Source: JALUUH01 sp964636675
GTDB taxonomy: Bacteria > Pseudomonadota > Gammaproteobacteria > S012-40
Length of the DNA: 13,351 nt
NCBI GenBank assembly: GCA_964636675.1
Contig: CAZWUO010000088.1
Coordinates: 1 to 13,351 of the forward strand
Direction of reading: 5' to 3'
Shown: piece by piece, positions 7,071-13,351 of the stretch
Layout of the letters: every line of letters starts with the position of its first letter
How positions within the stretch are numbered: position 1 is the stretch's first letter
Notes under the pieces: model-generated
Told to the model about the DNA's origin: nothing
Seen by the model: only the letters and a program-made list of their open reading frames with translations
The model's database searches: none
Translations under genes and position numbers: made by a program

Positions 7071-9774
7071 GCGCGTGATTTTTCCTCTCTTTTACCATAG
7101 ACCGTACAAAAAATTTCTCCAGCTCAACCAAAAATAGCACCGAGGAAGAGACCACCAGAATAGGCAGCCATTGCTCGAAACCAATAGCCGTGGTACCAAA
7201 CAAAGTCTGCAAGGGCGCAAGATAGGTAAAGCTGAGCTGTAAAACAATCAACACGCCGATGGCAATCAATAAATAACGATTGCCAGTCAAACCCTGCCAG
7301 CTAAATATTGAAGCGGTGATATAACGCGAATTAAAGAGATAAAAAATCTCAAACATCACCAGGGTATTCACCGCCACCGTGCGCGCATGTTCAATCGTCG
7401 CACCTTGCGCCAGATCCCAGACAAAAAGTCCAAAGGTGCCGCTCAGCAAAATGATCGAGACAAACAACACACGCCATAACAGGTGGGGGGTGAGTATCGG
7501 TTTGCTGGCATCACGGGGTGGGCGAGACATCACATCTTGCTCGGGTGGCTCAAAAGCCAATGAGAGTGCTAGGGTAACCGCCGTGACCATATTCACCCAG
7601 AGTATCTGTACCGGCGTAAGTGGCAGTTGCTGAAAACCCAATACAATGGCAGCAAGAATAATCAACGCTTCGCCACCGTTGGTTGGCAGAATAAAGAGAA
7701 TCGCTTTTTTCAGGTTGTCATAGACGGTGCGACCCTCTTCTACCGCGTAGGCGATGGAGGAAAAATTATCATCCGCCAACACCATTTCAGCCGCCTCTTT
7801 AGCCACCTCCGTGCCATTGCGACCCATGGCGGTACCGACATCGGCACGCTTCAATGCCGGGGCATCGTTTACTCCATCCCCCGTCATCGCTACGATCAAA
7901 CCGCGTTCTTGTAACAACCTAACCAGGCGCAATTTGTGTTCGGGATTGACCCGCGCATAAACATCAACATCCACCACCCGCTGGCGCAGTTGCGCCTCAG
8001 TCATCTGATCTATTGTTTCGCCGATGAGTACCTCATCGCTGTTGATCAGCTTGAGCTGCCGAGCAATAGCGAGCGCGGTGCTACCGTGGTCACCGGTAAT
8101 CATCTTCACCCGAATACCCGCGTTGGCGCAGCGCTGCACAGCTTCAACCGCCGCTTCACGCGGCGGGTCAATCAGGCCAAACATGCCAAGCATAATCAGG
8201 CCATTTTCTACATCGCTAAAGCTCAGCTCCATCTGTGCATAGGCCACGGGTTTGACAGCAATGGCCAGTACACGTTGACCTTGTTGTGCCAGCACTTCGA
8301 TCTGGGTTGACCAGTATTCACGATCCAGGGGTTCATCACCCTTGCTGGTTCGCTGTCGCGCGCACATCTGCAATAAACGCTCGGGCGCACCTTTGATAAA
8401 AATAAAAGCATCACCGCCATGGCTGTGATGCAGTGTTGCCATAAAACGGTGTTCCGATTCAAAGGGAATAAGGTCGGTACGTGGATACCGTTTGGCCTGC
8501 TCATCAATATCGAGTCCAGCCTTTATGCCAGCGACCAGCAACGCCCCTTCCATCGGATCACCGTGGACGATCCATTCATCAGCACACTGTTGCAGGGATG
8601 CGTCGTTGCACAGCACGGCGGCGCTGACCAGCGTTAGCAAAACGGCTTGCTGTGCGTTGTTGGCCGGTGATATGGCACCGTGAGGATCGTAGCCCGTGCC
8701 TTGCAAATCAAATTGCTCAGCAGCGGTGACAATGGTGCGCACAGTCATCTCGTTGCGCGTTAGGGTGCCGGTTTTATCGGTGCAGATCACATTCACTGCA
8801 CCCAGGGTTTCAACCGCAGGCAAACGACGAATGATGGCGTTGCGCTGCGCCATACGTTGTACGCCGATGGCCAGGGTGATGGTCATAATGGCCGGCAGGC
8901 CTTCGGGAATGGCGGCGACCGCCAGACTAACGGCGGCAAGAAACATCTCGGCAGGAAGATAATCACGCAACAACACACCAAACACGAAGGTGATAGCTGC
9001 AATGGTAATGATGGCCAGCGTCAGCCAGCGCGCAAACTGCGCCATCTGACGCAGCAGCGGTGTGGTGACGGGAACCACCTCAGACACCAACTTGCTGATA
9101 AGGCCAATCTCGGTCTCTTCACCCGTGGCTACCACTACGCCTCGTCCCTGGCCGTGGGTCACCAAGGTGCTTGAAAAGGCCATGCAACAACGATCACCGA
9201 TAATGTTGTCTGCCGCAACCGGATCGGTGTGCTTCTCCACCGCCAGCGACTCACCGGTCAGTGCTGACTCCTGAATCTGCAAGCCCTTGGCCTGTAGCAG
9301 ACGCAGATCCGCCGGTACTTTATCGCCCAACTGCAACACGACGATATCCCCCGGCACCAAGGCTGACGCCGCAATGCTTAGCTGATGACCATCACGAATC
9401 ACCATTGCATTGGCAGAGAGCATCTGCCGTATCGCCTTTAACGCATCTTCCGCCTTGCCCTCCTGCACCATGCCGATCAGAGCATTGAGCAATACCACGC
9501 CAAAAATCACACTGGCATCCAGCCAGTGGCCCAACATCGCCGTGACCCCGCCCGCAGCCATCAATACATAGATCAGGACGTTGTGAAATTGCGCGAGGAG
9601 ACGCCGCAACCCGCTACGTGTTTTTGCTTCTGGCAAGCGGTTTGGCCCGTGTTTGGCAAACCGCTGTCTCGCCTCCTCTGTTGTCAGACCATTGGTGGTG
9701 GTTGCCAGGGATTTCAGGATCGACGTTACGCTTTTGCTGTGCCAAGATGGCGCCGTTGGTTGATCATTTGACAT
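7051..9774 (-). CDS. P2-type cation-transporting ATPase, PacL/PMR1-like, with atypical M6
   Basis: Ten-helix P-type ATPase, 907 aa, that pumps a cation with an aspartyl-phosphate intermediate. Visible in order: cation-ATPase N-terminal domain (~8-75); actuator loop TGES (173-176); M4 AAIPEGLPAIM with Glu291; phosphorylation motif CTDKTGTLT with Asp333; nucleotide-domain KGAPE (461-465); hinge TGDGVNDAPAL (631-641); M5 NGGE with Asn699 and Glu702; M6 NMVTAVTLALSLAFEPPE with Asn728; M8 Glu809. The layout follows SERCA/PMR1/PacL. However, the M6 position that is Asp800 in SERCA is Ala732 here, so a classical Ca2+ pump is doubtful and the substrate is unassigned. It lacks N-terminal CxxC or HMA metal-binding domains and a CPC motif, so it is not a copper CopA (P1B) ATPase despite the neighbouring cus genes. 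Start ATG with AAGAG nine nt upstream. It lies 57 bp after the H+-ATPase gene in the same direction. Confidence 0.9.
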   Translation of the reverse strand: MSNDQPTAPSWHSKSVTSILKSLATTTNGLTTEEARQRFAKHGPNRLPEAKTRSGLRRLLAQFHNVLIYVLMAAGGVTAMLGHWLDASVIFGVVLLNALIGMVQEGKAEDALKAIRQMLSANAMVIRDGHQLSIAASALVPGDIVVLQLGDKVPADLRLLQAKGLQIQESALTGESLAVEKHTDPVAADNIIGDRCCMAFSSTLVTHGQGRGVVVATGEETEIGLISKLVSEVVPVTTPLLRQMAQFARWLTLAIITIAAITFVFGVLLRDYLPAEMFLAAVSLAVAAIPEGLPAIMTITLAIGVQRMAQRNAIIRRLPAVETLGAVNVICTDKTGTLTRNEMTVRTIVTAAEQFDLQGTGYDPHGAISPANNAQQAVLLTLVSAAVLCNDASLQQCADEWIVHGDPMEGALLVAGIKAGLDIDEQAKRYPRTDLIPFESEHRFMATLHHSHGGDAFIFIKGAPERLLQMCARQRTSKGDEPLDREYWSTQIEVLAQQGQRVLAIAVKPVAYAQMELSFSDVENGLIMLGMFGLIDPPREAAVEAVQRCANAGIRVKMITGDHGSTALAIARQLKLINSDEVLIGETIDQMTEAQLRQRVVDVDVYARVNPEHKLRLVRLLQERGLIVAMTGDGVNDAPALKRADVGTAMGRNGTEVAKEAAEMVLADDNFSSIAYAVEEGRTVYDNLKKAILFILPTNGGEALIILAAIVLGFQQLPLTPVQILWVNMVTAVTLALSLAFEPPEQDVMSRPPRDASKPILTPHLLWRVLFVSIILLSGTFGLFVWDLAQGATIEHARTVAVNTLVMFEIFYLFNSRYITASIFSWQGLTGNRYLLIAIGVLIVLQLSFTYLAPLQTLFGTTAIGFEQWLPILVVSSSVLFLVELEKFFVRSMVKERKNHAQKIIRK

Positions 9775-9831
9775 TTTTATCTGCTCTTTTTTTGTAACAG
9801 ACCCTAATCATTCCCTGCGCAAAAAAAATGG

Positions 9832-12264
9832 TTATTTCTCCCTGTTAGAACGCGCATTGGAGAAGACTGAGCGCCACTGCAAACGCCGATACACTTGAAC
9901 CTTGACCGCATCCGTCAACAGCGCTGAACCGATAGAGTAAGCCCAGATCAGCGCAATCTCTGGCCAAGTGATGGGCAGCATAAAACCAAAGCCGTAAGCC
10001 GCCAGAAGCGTGGCCGCCAGCTTGGTGATCAGTGCTGACCAGATCATGATGGGCGCAGGCCACGGCTGTTTCCAAAAATAGTCTTTGGTGCGCGCAACAA
10101 ACAGCACTAAATGGCCTGCCACTGCCATTTTCAAAAAGATATAAGTTTGAATCTGTGCCACATTGAGCTGCAGCCAATCCATAGCAATCAGCAACATGCC
10201 AAAACTACCTATCACACCAACAAGCCCCATGACGGTCGCCACCGTAATGACTTGACTCATATTCCAGCGAACCGGTTTTTTCTCCAGTTTGGTATGATCA
10301 TAAGCGATCGACATGATGGGAACATCGTTGAGAAAAGCCAGCAAGATGATCATAATCGCGGTGATAGGGTAGAAGTCGAAAAATATCATCGTCAATACCA
10401 CAAAGAGCATGATGCGGATCGTTTCACAAATGCGGTAAATGGCGTAGGCGTTCATGCGTTCAAAAATACGCCGCGCTTCTTCAATGGCGTTAATGATCAC
10501 CGACAATCCTGGAGCGGTGAGCACCAGATCCGCCGCCGCCCGCGCAGCATCCGTTGCACCACTAACCGCAATGCCCACATCCGCCTGTTTCAGAGCGGGC
10601 GCATCGTTGACACCATCACCGGTCATTCCAATAATATGGTTACGCGCTTGAAGCCGTTTGACGATACCGAACTTATGCTCAGGGAAAACTTCAGAAAAGC
10701 CGTCCGTCTTCTCTATACGTTCACCATCACTATCATCTCGACGACCGTCTGCATCCAGAGAGAGAGTGCTGGCGGGCAAAATATTTGTCCCCAGACCAAG
10801 CTTGCCGGAAATTTGCTTGGCAATGGCCTGATTATCTCCGGTCAACATTTTCATACTCACGCCATAAGCTTGGGCGCTGGCGATCGTCGCCGCTGAATCC
10901 TCCCGAGGCGGATCAAACAATGAAAGAATACCTAAAAATTGCCACGACTCTGCCCCATGCGCCTTACGCGCTACAGCCAGAGCACGATAACCCTGCGCAG
11001 CAAAAGCATTCACAATCTGCTGTGCTCGCTGAGTTGCCTCATCGCTCAGATCAGACATCTGTATGATTATTTGGGGAGCACCCTTGGTTACGTGAAAGGT
11101 TATTCCTTGCCCATCGACGATGGTCGCTTCGGTGCGCTTATGCACCGGATCGAAAGGCACATAGCGACTCTGTTGGTAAGATTGCAGCAGCGCTTGGTTG
11201 TGCAACCCTTCGAGCACCGCCTGATCGATGGCATCTTGATTCTCTGCTCTGGAAGCCAGTGATGCCGTCAACAATACGGCCTGCTCATCCGCGGCGTGAA
11301 ACACCTCGACGTTGCCCAGCGTCAGGCGATTTTGCGTGAGTGTGCCGGTCTTGTCTGAACACAGCAGGTCCATGCTGGCCATCTCTTCAATGGATTCCAG
11401 TCGAGTCACAATGGCCTTGAGTTTAGAGAGTGCCACTGCCCCCACGGCCATCGTCATAGAGAGTACCGCAGGCATCGCCACGGGAATGGAGGCAACGGTT
11501 AAAATCAGCGCAAACTGTACCAGCTCCAGCCACGGTGCATTGCGCTGCAACTGCACCAACACCAAAATCACCACCAGCACCAAACTGACGTAGATCAGAT
11601 AATTCCCGATCGTTAGCACGGCTTGTTGAAAATGAGAGACCGTGGTGGCTTGTGCAACCAAGCTGGCGGTTTTGCCAAACTGAGTCTGGCCACCGGTCGC
11701 TCTCACTTCGGCGACAACTTCTCCCTGTTTCACAACCGTGCCCGAGTAGGCGGTGTCCCCGATTTGCTTGCTCACGGGCAGGGATTCACCGGTCAAAGCA
11801 GACTGATCGACATTGAGATAATCCCCTTCAGTCAATACCACATCGGCCGGAATCACATCTCCCAAGCGAATTCGGATGACATCGCCTGGAACCAATCTTT
11901 TGGCGTCGATCTCTTGCCACGTTCCATCACGCAGCGCTCTCGCTCTGAGTGCCAACTGTTTTTTCAACGCCTCCACGGCATTGCCTGCGGTGAATTCCTG
12001 CCAGAAGCCAATGCCAGCATTGAAGACCAATAACCCTGTGATGATCCAGAAGTCGGGCCAATGCTGAACCAGCGCAGAAAGAATAGCGGCTGCCTCGATC
12101 ATCCACGGAATAGGCCCCCAGAAATAACCTAATAAACGCAGCAGAAGCGAGCGTTTTTTTTCCTGCAAGGCATTGGGGCCATACTGTTGCAGTCGCTCTT
12201 CCACCTGCTCTGAAGTGAGCCCTTGGGTTGGAACGTTAATCTCTGCCGTTGACTGAGCCACCAT
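9832..12264 (-). CDS. Plasma-membrane proton-efflux P-type ATPase (P3A)
   Basis: Proton-pumping P-type ATPase, 810 aa, related to fungal and plant plasma-membrane H+-ATPases and found in scattered bacteria and archaea. Features: N-terminal domain (~10-75); M2 Asn82 in VFNAGIGFWQEFTAGNA (matching Asn106 of plant AHA2); TGES (158-161); M4 TVASIPVAMPAVL (257-267); phosphorylation Asp304 in CSDKTGTLT; KGAP (394-397); TGDGVNDAPAL (548-558); M5 Arg617 in CETIRIML (AHA2 Arg655); M6 Asp647 in AFLNDVPIMSIAYD (AHA2 Asp684, the proton acceptor). All three key proton-site residues are kept, so H+ export is well supported. It lacks the ~100-residue plant autoinhibitory C-terminus and ends in a short basic tail. 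AAGGG lies 9 nt before the ATG. It is 28 bp downstream of the LOG-family gene and 57 bp upstream of the P2 ATPase gene, likely one operon. Confidence 0.94.
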   Translation of the reverse strand: MVAQSTAEINVPTQGLTSEQVEERLQQYGPNALQEKKRSLLLRLLGYFWGPIPWMIEAAAILSALVQHWPDFWIITGLLVFNAGIGFWQEFTAGNAVEALKKQLALRARALRDGTWQEIDAKRLVPGDVIRIRLGDVIPADVVLTEGDYLNVDQSALTGESLPVSKQIGDTAYSGTVVKQGEVVAEVRATGGQTQFGKTASLVAQATTVSHFQQAVLTIGNYLIYVSLVLVVILVLVQLQRNAPWLELVQFALILTVASIPVAMPAVLSMTMAVGAVALSKLKAIVTRLESIEEMASMDLLCSDKTGTLTQNRLTLGNVEVFHAADEQAVLLTASLASRAENQDAIDQAVLEGLHNQALLQSYQQSRYVPFDPVHKRTEATIVDGQGITFHVTKGAPQIIIQMSDLSDEATQRAQQIVNAFAAQGYRALAVARKAHGAESWQFLGILSLFDPPREDSAATIASAQAYGVSMKMLTGDNQAIAKQISGKLGLGTNILPASTLSLDADGRRDDSDGERIEKTDGFSEVFPEHKFGIVKRLQARNHIIGMTGDGVNDAPALKQADVGIAVSGATDAARAAADLVLTAPGLSVIINAIEEARRIFERMNAYAIYRICETIRIMLFVVLTMIFFDFYPITAIMIILLAFLNDVPIMSIAYDHTKLEKKPVRWNMSQVITVATVMGLVGVIGSFGMLLIAMDWLQLNVAQIQTYIFLKMAVAGHLVLFVARTKDYFWKQPWPAPIMIWSALITKLAATLLAAYGFGFMLPITWPEIALIWAYSIGSALLTDAVKVQVYRRLQWRSVFSNARSNREK

Positions 12265-12292
12265 AGCCCTATTCCCTTATGTCAAAAGATTT

Positions 12293-13273
12293 TTATATAT
12301 CTACTCCGCACTGGTTATTCAATAATGGCGTACCACTGGCTTGATGCCATTCCTGAATTCCTTGCCAGATCTCCGCGGCCGTTTCTGCGTACCAAAACAG
12401 CTCGCGATCTTCAGCATCAATAACACCTTCTGACACCAAAAAATCCACATTGATGGCCTGACGCCAAAAAGATTCTCCCACCAAAATCACCGGGAGCGGT
12501 GTGATACTACGGGTCTGGATCAAGGTTAACGTTTCAAATAACTCATCCAAAGTACCGTACCCGCCTGGAAAGGCCACCAAGGCCTTGGCACGCTTAAGAA
12601 AGTGCAATTTTCGCATGGCAAAATAGTGGAAACGAAAACAGAGATCTGGCGTGATATAGGGGTTGGGATACTGCTCATGCGGCAGCATAATATTAAGGCC
12701 GATCGATTTACCATTCACATCAAAAGCCCCACGATTAGCGGCCTCCATAATCCCTGGGCCACCGCCTGTCATCAACGTCACATGGCAATCATTCGGCCCT
12801 TTGCCAGATTTTGCTACCATTCGACCGAATGCCCGTGCCTCTGCATAATATCGACTTTTTTCAAGGATAGAACGAGCGACATCAAAACGCTGTTGCAACT
12901 TTTTATTTGCTGGATCAGCCACCAAGGCTTGTTTTGAAGCTTCCACCTTGCGCCGTGCGGCCTCAGGCTCTTGCAAACGCGTACTGCCAAATACCACAAT
13001 GGTGTGACATACGCCATGCCGTTGCAACAGCAGCTCAGGCTTGAGGTAATCAATCTCCAGCCGAACGCCCCGCACTTCATCCTGATTCAGAAAATCTACA
13101 TCCCGATCGGCCTGACGATAACCCGGGCTGGCTATGATGGTCTCAATCCGCGCCAGTGCCTGTGGATCATCTTGCAATACTTTTGGCGTATGCCATGGCA
13201 ACGGCTCTCGCCGTTTATCAGGATGTGCAGGAGGGGGTATCGTACAAGAAGAAATATTATCTTTTTTTGACAT
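12293..13273 (-). CDS. LOG-family (TIGR00730-like) Rossmann-fold protein, extended form
   Basis: Member of the LOG / 'lysine decarboxylase' family, in which characterised enzymes hydrolyse nucleoside 5'-monophosphates to base plus ribose 5-phosphate. I take the ATG at 13273 (326 aa), 9 nt after AAAGGG; another in-frame ATG at 13279 is only 3 nt from it. The nucleotide-fold strand HTIVVFGSTR is at ~90-99. The two signature motifs are TGGGPGIMEAANRGA (169-183) and PGGYGTLDELFE (236-247), with FAMRKLHFL (218-226) between, so the catalytic set looks intact. It is longer than typical LOG (~190 aa): about 88 residues precede the fold and a charged, helical-looking insert (~100-145) follows the first strand. 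The actual substrate cannot be read from sequence; the old 'lysine decarboxylase' label is not a function. First gene of the probable LOG-H+-ATPase-cation ATPase operon. Confidence 0.88.
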   Translation of the reverse strand: MSKKDNISSCTIPPPAHPDKRREPLPWHTPKVLQDDPQALARIETIIASPGYRQADRDVDFLNQDEVRGVRLEIDYLKPELLLQRHGVCHTIVVFGSTRLQEPEAARRKVEASKQALVADPANKKLQQRFDVARSILEKSRYYAEARAFGRMVAKSGKGPNDCHVTLMTGGGPGIMEAANRGAFDVNGKSIGLNIMLPHEQYPNPYITPDLCFRFHYFAMRKLHFLKRAKALVAFPGGYGTLDELFETLTLIQTRSITPLPVILVGESFWRQAINVDFLVSEGVIDAEDRELFWYAETAAEIWQGIQEWHQASGTPLLNNQCGVDI

Positions 13274-13282
13274 GCTCATAAT

Positions 13283-13288
13283 CCCTTT
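13283..13288 (-). promoter_or_regulatory. Ribosome binding site that decides the LOG-family gene start
   Basis: AAAGGG on the minus strand, 9 nt before the ATG at 13273 but only 3 nt before the ATG at 13279. The spacing favours the inner start, which removes two residues. Confidence 0.5.
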
Positions 13289-13294
13289 ACCGTT

Positions 13295-13300
13295 ATTATA
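13295..13300 (-). promoter_or_regulatory. Candidate -10 of the LOG-ATPase operon
   Basis: A perfect TATAAT on the minus strand, 15 nt before the ATG at 13279 and 21 nt before the preferred ATG at 13273. No TTGACA-like -35 lies 16-18 nt upstream (CTAAAT at 17 nt) and no TGn extension precedes it, so either an activator or another sigma factor may help. If used, the transcript would start very near the AAAGGG ribosome site (13283-13288), giving a very short leader. Confidence 0.4.
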
Positions 13301-13351
13301 TACCCGTGGCGTTATAGATTTAGGTTTTTAGTGTACGTCATATTCCTTTCA

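Noticed and set aside
7051..9774. Copper-exporting CopA-type ATPase, suggested by the neighbouring cus genes
   Set aside because: There is no CPC motif in the ion-path helix and no N-terminal HMA or CxxC domain. The PEGLP motif and ten-helix layout place it in the P2 class.
9775..9831. Poly-T/poly-A runs in the 57-bp gap between the two ATPase genes as a terminator or promoter
   Set aside because: On the minus strand the T8 run follows the H+-ATPase stop directly without a GC-rich stem, and I found no convincing -35/-10 pair. It looks like an ordinary AT-rich intra-operon gap.
10111..10896. A 261-codon open frame on the plus strand inside the H+-ATPase gene
   Set aside because: It lies antisense to a gene with intact catalytic motifs and its product is a His/Asn/Arg-rich, unfolded-looking string with no recognisable domain. 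It is best explained as a shadow of the minus-strand codons.
12293..13273. Lysine decarboxylase
   Set aside because: This is an old database label for the PGGxGT family. The sequence has the LOG signatures and no pyridoxal-phosphate enzyme motif.
1..13351. Insertion sequence, integron, CRISPR array, tRNA or phage attachment site
   Set aside because: Genes are packed end to end with short spacers. I saw no transposase or integrase frame, no regularly spaced repeats, no tRNA-like cloverleaf and no long terminal inverted repeats.

Overview
The window holds seven complete protein genes and one gene cut by the left edge, with almost no free space between them. It reads as a chromosomal or island-borne metal and ion homeostasis region of a Gram-negative proteobacterium, most likely a gammaproteobacterium. 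Support for this is a tripartite RND efflux pump with an outer-membrane channel, a CusRS-type two-component pair, and base composition near 50% GC. No taxonomic marker gene is present, so genus cannot be given.

Left half (1-7000): a copper/silver efflux locus. On the minus strand lies cusC-cusB-cusA (outer-membrane channel, periplasmic adaptor, inner-membrane RND pump). These genes are translationally coupled by short overlaps (8 bp and 4 bp), and cusA runs off the left edge after 676 codons. Divergently, on the plus strand, are cusR (response regulator) and cusS (sensor kinase). The ~140-bp divergent spacer contains tandem 11-bp repeats and an overlapping inverted repeat, which is a good candidate for the CusR operator. 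The logic is that CusS senses periplasmic Cu/Ag and phosphorylates CusR, CusR activates the pump operon, and CusCBA exports the metal across both membranes.

Right half (7051-13279): three minus-strand genes transcribed toward cusS. They are a LOG-family nucleotide phosphoribohydrolase-like protein, a P3A-type proton-pumping ATPase, and a P2-type cation ATPase, separated by only 28 and 57 bp and so probably one operon. A perfect TATAAT lies just upstream of the first gene. cusS and the P2 ATPase converge, with a small hairpin and T-run at the junction.

Most ordinary parts are well-known families. The points deserving a second look are: a Met/Asp-rich C-terminal tail on CusB; a Leu in CusA where E. 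coli CusA has Met271, although the central Met triad is intact; a P2 ATPase whose M6 helix lacks the canonical cation-binding Asp; the LOG-plus-two-P-type-ATPase operon; a His-rich, Met-poor CusS sensor domain; and a cusR start with no visible Shine-Dalgarno sequence. I did not find a clearly new system, mobile element, RNA gene or CRISPR array. There is no stretch over 300 bases without a gene.
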